Positions 15,188 to 24,063 of a stretch of DNA of 64,000 bases are shown one piece after another. Source of the DNA: CALOBA01 sp942491465 (GTDB lineage: Bacteria > Pseudomonadota > Gammaproteobacteria > Chromatiales > Chromatiaceae). The notes beneath the pieces were generated by a model that saw only the letters and a program-made list of their open reading frames with translations, was not told where the DNA came from and searched no databases. The stretch's first letter is position 1. Each line of letters opens with the position of its first letter. Location: the NCBI GenBank assembly GCA_942491465.1, contig CALOBA010000077.1, positions 1 through 64,000 of the forward strand, in the 5' to 3' direction. The position numbers and the translations under genes were made by a program.

Positions 15188-16393
15188 CTATGGATAGAGC
15201 AGGTGCTCCTGCCGGATCTCGGCCCATGCGGCCTCGTCGGCGCACAGGCGCTCGTCGAGGTCCGCGGGCTCGCTGGTGGCGTCGTCGACCCACTCGCGCA
15301 GGAAGGTGCCGCCGCTGAGCAGGTCGATGGCGAGGCGCTCGGTCTCGTACTCGTAGGCGAACTTGCGCCAGATCGGGTAGTCCGGCTGCTCCAGGCGCAG
15401 GGCCTTCAGGAACAGCGCGATCAGCCGGTAGGGCCTAAAGCGCTGGTGCTGATAGTGGATGCTGTCGGTGTGGATCTGGAAGCCGTGGCAGAGGCTGCCG
15501 GCGTGCTTGTGGAAGGTCGGCGCGAAGCCGCAGCAGCGCACCAGCGCGCCCTGCATCCAGTCCGACTGCAGGCTTTCCATGCGCTTGAGCAGCCGGCAGG
15601 TGTCCAGGTCCGGGGCACCGAGCAGCTCCAGCGGGGTGGTCGTGCCGCGGCCCTCCGACAGCGTCGTCCCCTCCAGCAGCACCGTGCCGGGGTAGCAGCG
15701 GGCCATGTTCAGGCTGGCCGCGTTCGGGCTCGGGTTGACCCAGGGGATCTCGCCCTGGGGCCAGCCGTAGCCGGGGGCGGCGCTCGGCTCGTAGCCGTTC
15801 ATGGTGATGACCTTGAGCTCCAGGTCCAGGCCCTTGCTCCGGACCAGCCAGCGCGCGAGTTCGCCGAGGGTCAGGCCGTGGCGCATCAGCATCGGCCCGG
15901 CGCCGACAAAGCTCTCCCAGCCGGGCTCCAGCAGGCTGCCCTCCAGCACCCGGCCCGCCGGGTTCGGCCGGTCCAGCACCCAGACCGCCTTACCGGTGGC
16001 GGCGCAGGCGCTGAGCATGTAGGCCAGCGTGGTCACATAGGTGTAGATCCGGGTGCCGATGTCCTGCAGGTCCACCAGCAGGCAGTCGAAGGTGTCGAGC
16101 ATCGCATCGCTGGGATAGCGCACCTCACCGTAGAGGCTGAACACCGGGATGCCGTGGAGCGGATCCACATAGTCGTCGGACTCCACCATGTTGTCCTGCT
16201 TGTCGCCGCGCATGCCGTGCTGCGGCCCGAACGCGGAGCGGATATCCAGCCCGCCGAGGGACATCAGGGCATCCAGCGAATGCCGGCCCACATGGTTCAC
16301 CGACGCCGGGTGCCCGAGCAGCGCCACCCGGCGCCCGTGCAGCGGGCCCCGCAGCTCGCCCTCGGCCAGCAGGCGATCGATACCTAATCTCAT
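15188..16393 (-). CDS. DUF1343 protein (NamZ-type exo-N-acetylmuramidase family)
   Basis: 401 residues, cytosolic form without signal peptide, beginning MRLGIDRLLAEGELRGPLHG RRVALLGHPASV. Family blocks are clear: RSAFGPQHGMRGDKQDNM, LVDLQDIGTRIYTYVTTLAY, VLDRPNPAGR, HGLTLGELARW, WVNPSPNAASLNMARCYPG and LLEGTTLSEGRGTTTPLELLG. Characterised members (NamZ) release N-acetylmuramic acid from peptidoglycan fragments. Length is normal. GGAGATCC precedes the ATG. No other recycling gene is nearby. The exact substrate in this organism is inferred from the family. Confidence 0.9.
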   Translation of the reverse strand: MRLGIDRLLAEGELRGPLHGRRVALLGHPASVNHVGRHSLDALMSLGGLDIRSAFGPQHGMRGDKQDNMVESDDYVDPLHGIPVFSLYGEVRYPSDAMLDTFDCLLVDLQDIGTRIYTYVTTLAYMLSACAATGKAVWVLDRPNPAGRVLEGSLLEPGWESFVGAGPMLMRHGLTLGELARWLVRSKGLDLELKVITMNGYEPSAAPGYGWPQGEIPWVNPSPNAASLNMARCYPGTVLLEGTTLSEGRGTTTPLELLGAPDLDTCRLLKRMESLQSDWMQGALVRCCGFAPTFHKHAGSLCHGFQIHTDSIHYQHQRFRPYRLIALFLKALRLEQPDYPIWRKFAYEYETERLAIDLLSGGTFLREWVDDATSEPADLDERLCADEAAWAEIRQEHLLYP

Positions 16394-16564
16394 CTCGGAT
16401 CTCCGGTGTATGACATGGAGCGCAAGCCATCGCGACTGACGGGGCGCTGATGGCGCTTGTTGTGTCTAAAGTACAGGTCGATAACGATCCAAAGGACATC
16501 GATATCGCCGACATATCCCACCTAACCCGGCGCAGCCGGAAACAAAAGACTTGCTCGAGGGCTG

Positions 16565-16700
<136 letters not shown>

Positions 16701-16776
16701 CGGACTCGTGCGGATACTCGACTACGATCACGATCACGACTAGTGCAGCGCTGCGAAAGTCCCGAGGCCACCGGCG

Positions 16777-16844
16777 CTGTGGGAGCGACTTGCAGTCGCG
16801 ATCTTCCGCGTCGCGGCAGTCGCGATTGCAAATCGCTCCCACAG
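16777..16844. repeat. REP-type palindrome
   Basis: CTGTGGGAGCGACTTGCAGT at the left pairs, with mismatches, with GATTGCAAATCGCTCCCACAG at the right. It is the same family as the unit near 435. Confidence 0.7.
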
Positions 16845-16915
16845 GTGCCGCCGGTCTCGTCAGTTTCGCGGCAAAGCACTAGGGCAAAGGACAACGCCAT
16901 CGAAGCGCGCGCATG

Positions 16916-16940
16916 ACCGGGTTGCTTGCCGCAACCCGGT
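16916..16940 (-). terminator. hairpin behind rpiA
   Basis: ACCGGGTTGC and GCAACCCGGT form a perfect 10-bp stem with a 5-base loop, 9 bases beyond the rpiA stop. There is no T-run, so it may stabilise the 3' end rather than terminate on its own. Confidence 0.45.
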
Positions 16941-16949
16941 CTGCGACGC

Positions 16950-17612
16950 TCAGCCGCCGGCCTGCAACGTCCGCGCCCCGCCCTCGGCGCCGAGGATCAG
17001 CACGTCCGCCGGGCGCAGCGCGAAGATGCCGACGGTGACCACACCGGCGAGGTTGTTGATGGTCTGCTCCAGGCCGAGCGCATCGGTGATCTGCAGGTCC
17101 TGCACATCGAGGATCAGGTTGCCGTTGTCGGTGACGAAGCCCTCGCGCCAGACCGGCGTGCCGCCGAGCTTCACCAACTGGCGGGCAACGTAGCTGCGCG
17201 CCATCGGGATCACCTCCACCGGTAGCGGGAAGGCGCCCAGGGTCTCCACCAGCTTGCTCTGATCGGCGATGCAGACGAACCGGGCGCTTGCCGCGGCGAC
17301 GATCTTCTCGCGGGTCAGGGCGCCGCCGCCGCCCTTGATCAGGTGCAGCTGATGATTCGACTCGTCGGCACCGTCCACGTAGATCGACAGATCGCCGACG
17401 GCGTTGAGGTCCAGCACCGGGATGCCGTGCTGCTGCATCCGCGCCGTGGAGACCTCGGAGCTGGACACGGCGCCCTCGATCTTGCCCTTGACCGTGGCCA
17501 GAAAGTCGATGAAATGGTTCACCGTGGAGCCGGTGCCGACGCCGATGACGCCGCCCTCCACATAGCTCAGCGCGGCCTCGGCGGCCTGTTTCTTCAGCTC
17601 GTCCTGGGTCAT
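16950..17612 (-). CDS. rpiA: ribose-5-phosphate isomerase A
   Basis: A 220-residue protein, the normal RpiA length. Interconverts ribose 5-phosphate and ribulose 5-phosphate in the cytosol (pentose phosphate pathway and Calvin cycle). Motifs: GVGTGSTVNHFIDFL (substrate-binding GTGST), SSSEVST, VDGADESN with the catalytic acid region, LIKGGGGALTREKIVA with the catalytic Glu, and ADQSKLV. It ends at LQAGG just before a hairpin. It stands alone between low-complexity tracts. An autotrophic purple bacterium would need it for CO2 fixation. Confidence 0.95.
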   Translation of the reverse strand: MTQDELKKQAAEAALSYVEGGVIGVGTGSTVNHFIDFLATVKGKIEGAVSSSEVSTARMQQHGIPVLDLNAVGDLSIYVDGADESNHQLHLIKGGGGALTREKIVAAASARFVCIADQSKLVETLGAFPLPVEVIPMARSYVARQLVKLGGTPVWREGFVTDNGNLILDVQDLQITDALGLEQTINNLAGVVTVGIFALRPADVLILGAEGGARTLQAGG

Positions 17613-17907
17613 TGAGTACTCCGATGAAGATGCAAGTTTTAAGGGTGGGGTTTGCCGGGTGATGTCGCCCGGGGTCGCCGGAGGCGTAGGTCACCGTCGC
17701 CGCCTGGCCGCCGCGCTCCAGCGCGCAGGCGCCGGGTCCATGCAGGCGGCTTGCCGGGGCGCAACGATTATCTGAGGCCGGCGATTCTATCAGAGCCACA
17801 CCAAGGCGCACGGCCCCGACCATGATACGCAGCGTCCCCAACGCTCGGGTTGCCTTAGACTGATGGCTGCATCACTGCGGATGTGTCGTCCTCGTCCTCG
17901 TGCGTAG

Positions 17908-17960
17908 ACTCGATTACGATTACGATCACGATTCACGATCACGATCAGGATCACGACGAC
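17908..17960. repeat. GATTACGATCACGA low-complexity tract
   Basis: Repeats of CGATTACGATCACGAT upstream of ilvA, of the same type as the end of the 16565-16740 tract. The remainder of 17613-18026 shows no gene; the open frame upstream of the ilvA start is translated from this repeat. Confidence 0.7.
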
Positions 17961-18026
17961 AAGAACACACGGCCTCGAGCGACCCGCGGTGCCCCTCGAG
18001 CTCATGCCCAGCCAGCCGGATGCCCC

Positions 18027-19547
18027 ATGCCCCAGACCTATATCGAGAGAATCCTGCGCGCCCGCGTCTACGACGTCGCCGCCGAGACCCCGCTGACCCT
18101 CGCCGCCGGCCTCAGCCGGAGGCTCGGCAATCAGGTCTATCTCAAGCGCGAGGACCTGCAGCCGGTGTTCTCGTTCAAGCTGCGCGGCGCCTACAACAAG
18201 CTCAAGCATCTGCCGCCCGAGGCCCTGGCGCGCGGGGTTATCGCCGCCTCCGCCGGCAATCATGCCCAGGGCGTCTCCCTCGGGGCCGCCCGGCTCGGCA
18301 TCGAGGCGACCATTGTGATGCCGCGCACCACACCGCCGATCAAGGTGCAGGCCGTGCGCGGCTTTGGCGGCAAGGCCGTGCTGCACGGCGACTCCTACGA
18401 TGAGGCCTACACCCATGCCCGCGAGCTGATGCAGGGGCGCGGCCTGACCTTCGTGCACCCGTTCGACGACCCGGATGTCATCGCCGGCCAAGGCACCATC
18501 GCCATGGAGTGTCTGCGCCAGCACCCGGAGCCGCCGGCGGCCATCTTCGTGCCGGTGGGCGGCGGCGGGCTCATCGCCGGCGTCGCCGCCTATGTCAAAT
18601 ATGTCCACCCGCAGGTCAAGGTGATCGGCGTCGAGCCCGAGGAGGCGCCGACGCTGCATGCGGCCCTGGCCGCCGACGAGCGGGTGGTGCTCGATCAGGT
18701 CGGGCTGTTCGCCGACGGTGTGGCCGTGCGCCAGATCGGCGCGGAGCCCTTCCGCATCGCCCGCGAGACCGTGGACGAGGTGGTGCTGGTGGACACCGAC
18801 AGCATCTGCGCCGCCATCAAGGATATCTTCGACGACACCCGCGGCATCGCCGAGCCCGCCGGTGCCCTGGCCGTGGCCGGCCTCAAGCGCTGGGTCGAGG
18901 ACAACGGCGTCAGCGGCGAGCACCTGATCGCCATCGAGAGCGGCGCCAACATCAACTTCGACCGCCTGCGCCACGTCGCCGAGCGCGCCGAACTCGGCGA
19001 GCGCCGCGAGGCCCTGCTCGCGGTGGGCATCCCCGAGCGCCCCGGCAGCTTCCTCGCCTTCTGCAAGGCCCTGGGCAAGCGCCAGATCACCGAGTTCAAC
19101 TACCGCTATGCCAATCAGCGCCAGGCCCAGGTGTTCGTCGGTATCGAGCTCGGCGGCGGTCCCGCCGAGCGCCGCGAGCTGATCGAGCGCCTGGAGAGCA
19201 AGGGCTTCAGCGTCCTCGACATGACCGAGAACGAGACCGCCAAGCTGCACATCCGCTTCATGGTCGGCGGCCACGCCGGCGGCGTCGCCGACGAGCGTCT
19301 GATCCGCTTCGAGTTCCCCGAGCGCCCCGGGGCCCTGCTCACCTTCCTCTCGGGCCTCGGCCGACGCTGGAACATCAGCCTGTTCCACTACCGCAACCAC
19401 GGCGCCGCCTACGGCCGCGTGCTCATGGGCATCCAGGTCCCCGACGCCGACCAGGCCGAATTCACCGACCTCCTCGACGGCCTCGGCTATCGGCACTGGG
19501 ACGAGACCGCCAACCCCGCCTACGACCTGTTCGCCAGCGCCGGCTGA
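18027..19547 (+). CDS. ilvA: biosynthetic threonine ammonia-lyase
   Basis: 506 residues. PLP enzyme that converts threonine to 2-oxobutanoate, the first step of isoleucine synthesis. The PLP lysine is K51 in FSFKLRGAYNK. Other sites: SAGNHAQGVS (phosphate-binding Asn loop), GGGGLIAGVAAYVK and the C-terminal SGANINFDRLR. Two ACT-like regulatory domains follow (RPGSFLAFCKALGKRQITEF NYR, and RPGALLTFLSGLG), as in the isoleucine-inhibited biosynthetic form. The ATG at 18027 gives the family's MPQTYIERIL start; the longer upstream frame is repeat DNA. Its 3' end overlaps the convergent gene 19462-20163. Confidence 0.95.
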   Translation: MPQTYIERILRARVYDVAAETPLTLAAGLSRRLGNQVYLKREDLQPVFSFKLRGAYNKLKHLPPEALARGVIAASAGNHAQGVSLGAARLGIEATIVMPRTTPPIKVQAVRGFGGKAVLHGDSYDEAYTHARELMQGRGLTFVHPFDDPDVIAGQGTIAMECLRQHPEPPAAIFVPVGGGGLIAGVAAYVKYVHPQVKVIGVEPEEAPTLHAALAADERVVLDQVGLFADGVAVRQIGAEPFRIARETVDEVVLVDTDSICAAIKDIFDDTRGIAEPAGALAVAGLKRWVEDNGVSGEHLIAIESGANINFDRLRHVAERAELGERREALLAVGIPERPGSFLAFCKALGKRQITEFNYRYANQRQAQVFVGIELGGGPAERRELIERLESKGFSVLDMTENETAKLHIRFMVGGHAGGVADERLIRFEFPERPGALLTFLSGLGRRWNISLFHYRNHGAAYGRVLMGIQVPDADQAEFTDLLDGLGYRHWDETANPAYDLFASAG

Positions 19548-20163
19548 TCCCCGTCCCGGGACGCGTCGGCGCTGCGCGGATGCGCTGGCTGACTTCAACC
19601 TTCTGCATTGCTGAAAGCATTGCGACATCACTCGGCCAACGCCAGTTTGCCGCAAACCACGAGACGCTCGCCGCCTCGGGCATCGGCAGCGCGTCCAGCC
19701 ATTGCACGCAGCGTTCGATCATCCCCAGCTCGCTCGGCGACTCGATCAGCCGCCACAGCCCGGCCTCGATCTGCGGCGTGCGCGCAAGCGCTTTGCGCTG
19801 CCAGGTGTTGATCTCGATGTCGTGCAGGACGCGGGCGAGCCAGCGCACCTTCGGGTCGTCGATCCCATGGCGATCGACCAGCACCTCGAAGGTCGATTGG
19901 GCGTGGGTGCGCCGGATCGGCGCATCCGGGGTGTCGAACAGGACGCCCGGCGGCAGCGGCTCGTCAGCAGGGACCAGGCGGATGGGGGCCTCCGGCGCGA
20001 TGTGGCGGCGGATCAGCCAGATGCTTGCGCACTTGTCCGGCTCCATCTGCTGCCGGGTCACATAGGCCGGACTGCCCTGCCCCGGCGCCTGGGCCTGTGC
20101 ATGCAGCGCGATAGTCAGGGCCGTGAGCCCAATAATCAGTCGGCAACCGCGTCGAGATACCAT
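19462..20163 (-). CDS. periplasmic ChrB-like protein
   Basis: From ATG 20163 the protein has a signal peptide (LIIGLTALTIALHAQAQA) and then EPDKCASIWLIRRHIAPEAP, PPGVLFDTPDAPIRRTHAQS TFEVLV and RWLARVLHDIEINTWQRKAL. This is the ChrB C-terminal domain (chromate-resistance family, cysteine in DKC-SIWLIRR), here exported. It overlaps the end of the ABC ATPase gene by 28 bases, so it belongs to that operon. The last 50 residues are arginine-rich and run into the ilvA 3' end, so a stop was probably lost or shifted near 19600. Link to chromate is not proven. Confidence 0.65.
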   Translation of the reverse strand: MVSRRGCRLIIGLTALTIALHAQAQAPGQGSPAYVTRQQMEPDKCASIWLIRRHIAPEAPIRLVPADEPLPPGVLFDTPDAPIRRTHAQSTFEVLVDRHGIDDPKVRWLARVLHDIEINTWQRKALARTPQIEAGLWRLIESPSELGMIERCVQWLDALPMPEAASVSWFAANWRWPSDVAMLSAMQKVEVSQRIRAAPTRPGTGISRRWRTGRRRGWRSRPSADSRGRRGGR

Positions 20164-20861
20164 TGTTCGAGCGTCTCCAGGGTCATGTGCGCGAGGTCCG
20201 CGGGCCGCAGCTCGGCGCCGATGCGCCCGTCGCGCAGCAGCAGCACGCGCCGGCCCAGGGCCAGCACCTCGTCGAGCTGGTGGGTGACATGCAGCAGGAC
20301 GGTCGCATCGCGTCGCAGCCGCTCGCGCAGCAGCGCGAGCAGCCCTGCCTTCAAGGCCGGGTCGAGGTTGTTGAAGGGCTCGTCGAGCAGCAGCAACCGA
20401 TGTCCCGGCGCCAAGGCCCGGGCCAGGGCGAGGCGCTGGCGCTGACCGCCGGAGAGCTGATGCGGGCGGCGTCGGGCCAGCGCGTCGATGCCGGTCACGG
20501 CCAGCGCGGCCATGGCCCGCTCGCTGGCATTGCGCCCATCGGCGGCACCCAGTCCGAGCCGGACGTTGTCCAGCGCGCTCAGATGCGGCCACAGCGCCAG
20601 GTCTTGGAACAGCATCCCCAGGCCGCGTCGGCGCGGCGCCAGACACCGGCCGCGGCCATCGGCGACCACCCGGCCGGCCAGGCGCACCATGCCGCAATCC
20701 GGTCGCTCCAGCCCGGCGATCAGCCGCAGCAGGGTCGACTTGCCGCTGCCGGAAGCGCCGAGCAACACCGCCGATTCGCCGTTGGCCAGGGTCAGGTCGA
20801 GCCCATCGAGCACCGGCTGCCCACGGCGAAAGTGCTTGCGGAGTCCGCTGATCTCGATCAT
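20136..20861 (-). CDS. ABC importer ATPase, ferric/thiamine type
   Basis: A 241-residue ATPase: Walker A LLGASGSGKSTLLRLIAG, Q-loop MLFQDLALWPHL, signature LSGGQRQRLALARALA, Walker B LLLLDEPFNNLD and H-loop VTHQLDEVLAL. The LFQD-ALWPHL form and neighbour permease match importers of the ferric iron/thiamine/spermidine group. It overlaps the permease gene by four bases and the ChrB-like gene at its 3' end. It lacks the long C-terminal regulatory domain of FbpC, so it is a short form. The other subunits look damaged. Confidence 0.88.
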   Translation of the reverse strand: MIEISGLRKHFRRGQPVLDGLDLTLANGESAVLLGASGSGKSTLLRLIAGLERPDCGMVRLAGRVVADGRGRCLAPRRRGLGMLFQDLALWPHLSALDNVRLGLGAADGRNASERAMAALAVTGIDALARRRPHQLSGGQRQRLALARALAPGHRLLLLDEPFNNLDPALKAGLLALLRERLRRDATVLLHVTHQLDEVLALGRRVLLLRDGRIGAELRPADLAHMTLETLEQWYLDAVAD

Positions 20862-21958
20862 CGCTCAGCGCCCCTGGCATCTCGGCGCGACGCCGTCGTC
20901 GATGGTTCGGAACGGCGCCAGAGCGGATACAGCAGCGCGATCAGCCCGAGCTGCGCGGCGATCAGGATCAGGCAGAGCGCCGCGACCCGCGCCTCGGCGC
21001 CGTAGTGCAGGTAGTTGTAGATCTCGATCGGGATCGGCGTCAGCCCCGGCGGCGTGATCAACAGCGCCAGGCCCAGCTCGCCCAGCGCCAGCACGAAGCA
21101 GAGCAGCAACGTGACCGCCAGGCCCCGGCGCAGCAGCGGCAGCAATACCCGCCACAGCAGTCGCCAGCCGCCCATGGCCAGCCAAGCGGCCTCCAGCTGG
21201 CTGTCGGCGACCTGCGCCAGCGCGGCGTCGAGCACCCGCACCGCGAACGGCGCCAGGCGCACCAGATAGCCGATGACCAGCATGCCGGCGCCGCCGTAGA
21301 GCCAAAACGTCGCCGGGTGGTTCCAGACCTTGATCAGGCCGATGCCGAGCAGGATCGGCGCGACGGCGAACGGCAGCTGGCTCAACAGGTCCAGCCCGAT
21401 ACGCACAGGCCCGCTGCCGAGCGCGCGCAGCGACAGCGCGACGCCCAAGGCCAGCGCCGCCGCCTCCTCCAGCGCGCAGTCCACCGAGCGCAGCCCCGCC
21501 TGCGCCAGCACAATGACGAACGGCAGATGGGCCAAGGCCAGCACCAGCGCGGCACCCGCCGGCGAATGGATGCTCGGCGCCCAGCCCCCTAGCTGCGCCT
21601 GCAGCCAGGCGGCGACCGGGCGGTTCGGCGCCAGCAACCGCGCCCAGGTCAGGGCATGGACGAACGCCGGGATCAGCAGCGGCAGCAGACCGGCGAGCAT
21701 CCACAGCGATCGCCCGGGCAGGTCCGTGCGCTCGCAGAGCACCGCGTAAGGGACGCCGAGCACCAGGGCCAGCGACGCCGCGCCCGCGGCTATCCCCAGG
21801 CTGCGCCCGAACAGCCGCCATTGATCGCCGCTCAGCAGCTCGACGCCCTGCGCCGAGCCCGCGCCGAGGGCATCCACGGCCAGCCAGACCGGCGGCAGCA
21901 GCACCAGCGCGCCGAACGTCAGCCAGATCGCCGCATGTGCCCATCCCGGCAAGCGCAT
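20858..21958 (-). CDS. ABC importer permease, apparently with an internal deletion
   Basis: 366 residues, about ten hydrophobic segments. The first half ends in GLRSVDCALEEAAAL, the coupling (EAA) loop of the first permease module. It then jumps directly to ALGVALSLRALGSGPVRIGL DLLSQLPFAVAPILLGIGLI, which resembles the middle of the second module, and ends with that module's own EAA loop (LEAAWLAMGGWRLLWRVLLP). Two-module permeases of this group usually have 500 or more residues, so about 150 seem missing in frame between the halves. It may be non-functional. Adjacent genes are the matching ATPase and a truncated binding protein. Confidence 0.75.
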   Translation of the reverse strand: MRLPGWAHAAIWLTFGALVLLPPVWLAVDALGAGSAQGVELLSGDQWRLFGRSLGIAAGAASLALVLGVPYAVLCERTDLPGRSLWMLAGLLPLLIPAFVHALTWARLLAPNRPVAAWLQAQLGGWAPSIHSPAGAALVLALAHLPFVIVLAQAGLRSVDCALEEAAALALGVALSLRALGSGPVRIGLDLLSQLPFAVAPILLGIGLIKVWNHPATFWLYGGAGMLVIGYLVRLAPFAVRVLDAALAQVADSQLEAAWLAMGGWRLLWRVLLPLLRRGLAVTLLLCFVLALGELGLALLITPPGLTPIPIEIYNYLHYGAEARVAALCLILIAAQLGLIALLYPLWRRSEPSTTASRRDARGAER

Positions 21959-21970
21959 GGCAAGGTCCGG

Positions 21971-22440
21971 TCAGCGCCGAAACAGGGCGCGGCAAAACCG
22001 GGCCGACGGCGCCAGATTCTCGGCGATGGCGCCATAGTCCACATCCATGGCGCGGATGGCATCGAGGCGCGGCACATGGGGCGGGCGCTCGACCGCATCG
22101 CGCAACGGGATCTGCATCGAGTCAGAGAACGCGAGCCTGCGCTCCACCGCATGGGACAGCAGATAGTCGATCAGCGCCCGGCCGGCGGCCGGATTCGGGC
22201 CGCCGTCGATCAGCGCCACCGCATTCGGGATCAACAGCGTGCCGAGCCCGTCGGCGTCCGGGAACAGCATCCGCACCGGCTTGCCGGCGGCGATCGCCAC
22301 CCGCGCATCGTCGGTATCGGTGAAGCCCACCGCCGCCTCGCCAGCGACCACCAAGTCCCGCGTCATCGCATTGCCGTCGACGACGATCAGACCGTTCTCG
22401 GCCAGCCTCGTCAGATAGGCCTCGGCGCGCTCGGCACCGA
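21971..22440 (-). pseudogene. C-terminal remnant of an ABC substrate-binding protein
   Basis: On the - strand the frame gives AERAEAYLTRLAENGLIVVD GNAMTRDLVVAGEAAVGFTD TDDARVAIAAGKPVRMLFPD, followed by ALIDGGPNPAAGRALIDYLL. This is the C-terminal lobe of ferric-iron-type binding proteins. The N-terminal 150 or more residues and the signal peptide are missing. Upstream (22441-22635) is an unrelated frame beginning MIDVAQTRIRADRRSPDDRS with a hydrophobic end, so the gene was cut by a deletion fusion. Confidence 0.7.
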
Positions 22441-22722
22441 GAGCAGGCCGAGCACCACAAGCATCGCCAGAAGCACCTGCTCGGCGCGACCTGCCAGGCT
22501 GCCGACCTCGGCCTCGCCATGCGTCCGCCGCGAGCAGGCGTTGGTGTCCGCCACCGCCTCCGCCGCCGCCAAACCGGATCGGTCATCCGGAGATCGTCGA
22601 TCGGCGCGGATGCGAGTCTGAGCAACATCAATCATTTCAATCCAGTCCCTACACCACGCAAGGCATCGCATCGATTGGAAACATCCCCGGCAATGGACGA
22701 TCAGCCCCGAGACCGCCAAGGG

Positions 22723-23676
22723 CTATTTCAGCCTGCTCAGCACCTTACGCAGCATTGCGCGGGCTTCGGTGTCCAGCTGCTCGATTTCATCCGGGTCGAG
22801 ACTTCGCAGGCGTTCCCCGACCGGCAGCCGTTGGAAGATCGCCCGGCGCTCCTCGGGCGGCATCTCCTCCAGCATGGCCCGGCGCTCCTCGACCGGCATC
22901 TCGCTGAGGATGGCCCGGCGCTCCTTCGGCGTCAGGTCGGCGATGAATTCCTCGCGGCTCTCGCGGATGAAGTCTTCGACGGTGTAGGTCATTGCGGGCA
23001 ACCCCAGTCGGCGTGTGATGAGTCGGTAGAGCAGGTCTTGGGCGGTGGCGCTGCGCCGACGGCGGTAGTGGTACACGCCTCGGCGCACGCGCTCCAGGTT
23101 GGTGCTGAAGATCTCCCAAAGCGCATTCTCCGGCGTATCGGCGACCGCGTCGAGCACGATCAGTCGGATCAACCTCAGGCCCCATCGCAGATCCAGAACA
23201 CCCGCAAGGGCCGTCGGTTGCAAGGCACCGGCCGGGAGCCGACGCAGCAGCTTCGACGGCTCGCGGGTGGCGACAGCGTAGAGCTGGAAGGCGTCCTCGG
23301 GCAGCAAGCGCGTCGGCGCTTGGTCCGCGTCGGCTTCAGCGGTGGCGGCGTCGGCTGCCGGGGCGGCGAGCAGCTTGCGATCGTTGACATAGTGCCCGAC
23401 CAGTTCGTCAAGCGCCCAGGCGTCCAGCGCCTCCTGATGCGACTTGTAGGTCAGCAGATTGTGCGCCCGCAGATTCTCCAGGCCGTCCGGCAGATCGAGC
23501 GCGGTCGGGTCGGCGCTCGCCTCGGTGCCGGTCTGCTCGATGATGACCACGTCGAGGCGCTGGCGCTTGAGGGCCAGTTCCTTCTCCAACTCCACGCGCC
23601 AGGGCGTGCCGTCGAAGTGATCGGTCAGGCCGATGCCGAACCAGCGGTGCCAGTCGATGCGTTTGGGTTGGGACAT
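22723..23676 (-). CDS. putative Rpn/PD-(D/E)XK-like protein with a C-terminal 13-residue repeat
   Basis: From ATG 23676 (MSQPKRIDWHRWFGIGLTDH) 317 residues. The block WRVELEKELALKRQRLDVVI IEQ resembles the nuclease-like core of Rpn-type recombination-promoting nucleases and related unknown families of purple sulfur bacteria. The middle is helical. The end repeats ERRAILSEMPVEERRAMLEE MPPEERRAIFQRLPVGERLR, three tandem 13-residue units with the pattern P-x-E-E-R-R-A. An earlier ATG at 23688 is possible. No operon partner. Nuclease activity is not shown; the catalytic residues cannot be assigned by eye. Confidence 0.55.
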   Translation of the reverse strand: MSQPKRIDWHRWFGIGLTDHFDGTPWRVELEKELALKRQRLDVVIIEQTGTEASADPTALDLPDGLENLRAHNLLTYKSHQEALDAWALDELVGHYVNDRKLLAAPAADAATAEADADQAPTRLLPEDAFQLYAVATREPSKLLRRLPAGALQPTALAGVLDLRWGLRLIRLIVLDAVADTPENALWEIFSTNLERVRRGVYHYRRRRSATAQDLLYRLITRRLGLPAMTYTVEDFIRESREEFIADLTPKERRAILSEMPVEERRAMLEEMPPEERRAIFQRLPVGERLRSLDPDEIEQLDTEARAMLRKVLSRLK

Positions 23677-23835
23677 CTGGATGATCATGGGACGGGCGGA
23701 TGACGCACGATGTCCGCACTCTACAAGTATCGCGTTGCGCTCTGCGCGAACTCCTGAGCGGTACGCCGACCGGCTACGCCGTTTCACCCAAGTTGCTACA
23801 GTAACCGCTTGGCGGCAATCAACGAGGCTCATTAC

Positions 23836-24063
23836 ATGTTCGACAGAATGACCATCGATCCTGATCAAATGGCCGGTGTCCCATGCCTGCGGGGCTTGCG
23901 CATTCCCGTCGCAACCGTCGTCGGCATGGTCGGCGAAGGCATCTCAAGCGCGGAGATCCTCGCGGAGCTTCCCGACCTTGAGCCGGAGAATATCCGACAA
24001 TCGCTTCAGTTCGCCGCACGAGCGGTCGAGGAGCGGCAGTTGCCCTTACTGACGGCGGCATGA
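23836..24063 (+). CDS. DUF433 antitoxin-like protein
   Basis: 75 residues: MFDRMTIDPDQMAGVPCLRG LRIPVATVVGMVGEGISSAE ILAELPDLEPENIRQSLQFA. This is the complete DUF433 winged-helix pattern (I-x-x-D-P-x-x-x-G-x-P-x-I-x-G-x-R-I-P-V). DUF433 proteins act as DNA-binding antitoxins of DUF5615 PIN-like toxins. Its stop overlaps the ATG of the toxin gene (24060) by four bases, so the two are coupled. Confidence 0.9.
   Translation: MFDRMTIDPDQMAGVPCLRGLRIPVATVVGMVGEGISSAEILAELPDLEPENIRQSLQFAARAVEERQLPLLTAA

Noticed and set aside
17790..19655. 621-codon frame antisense to ilvA
   Set aside because: It mirrors the GC-rich ilvA codons and has no domain pattern.
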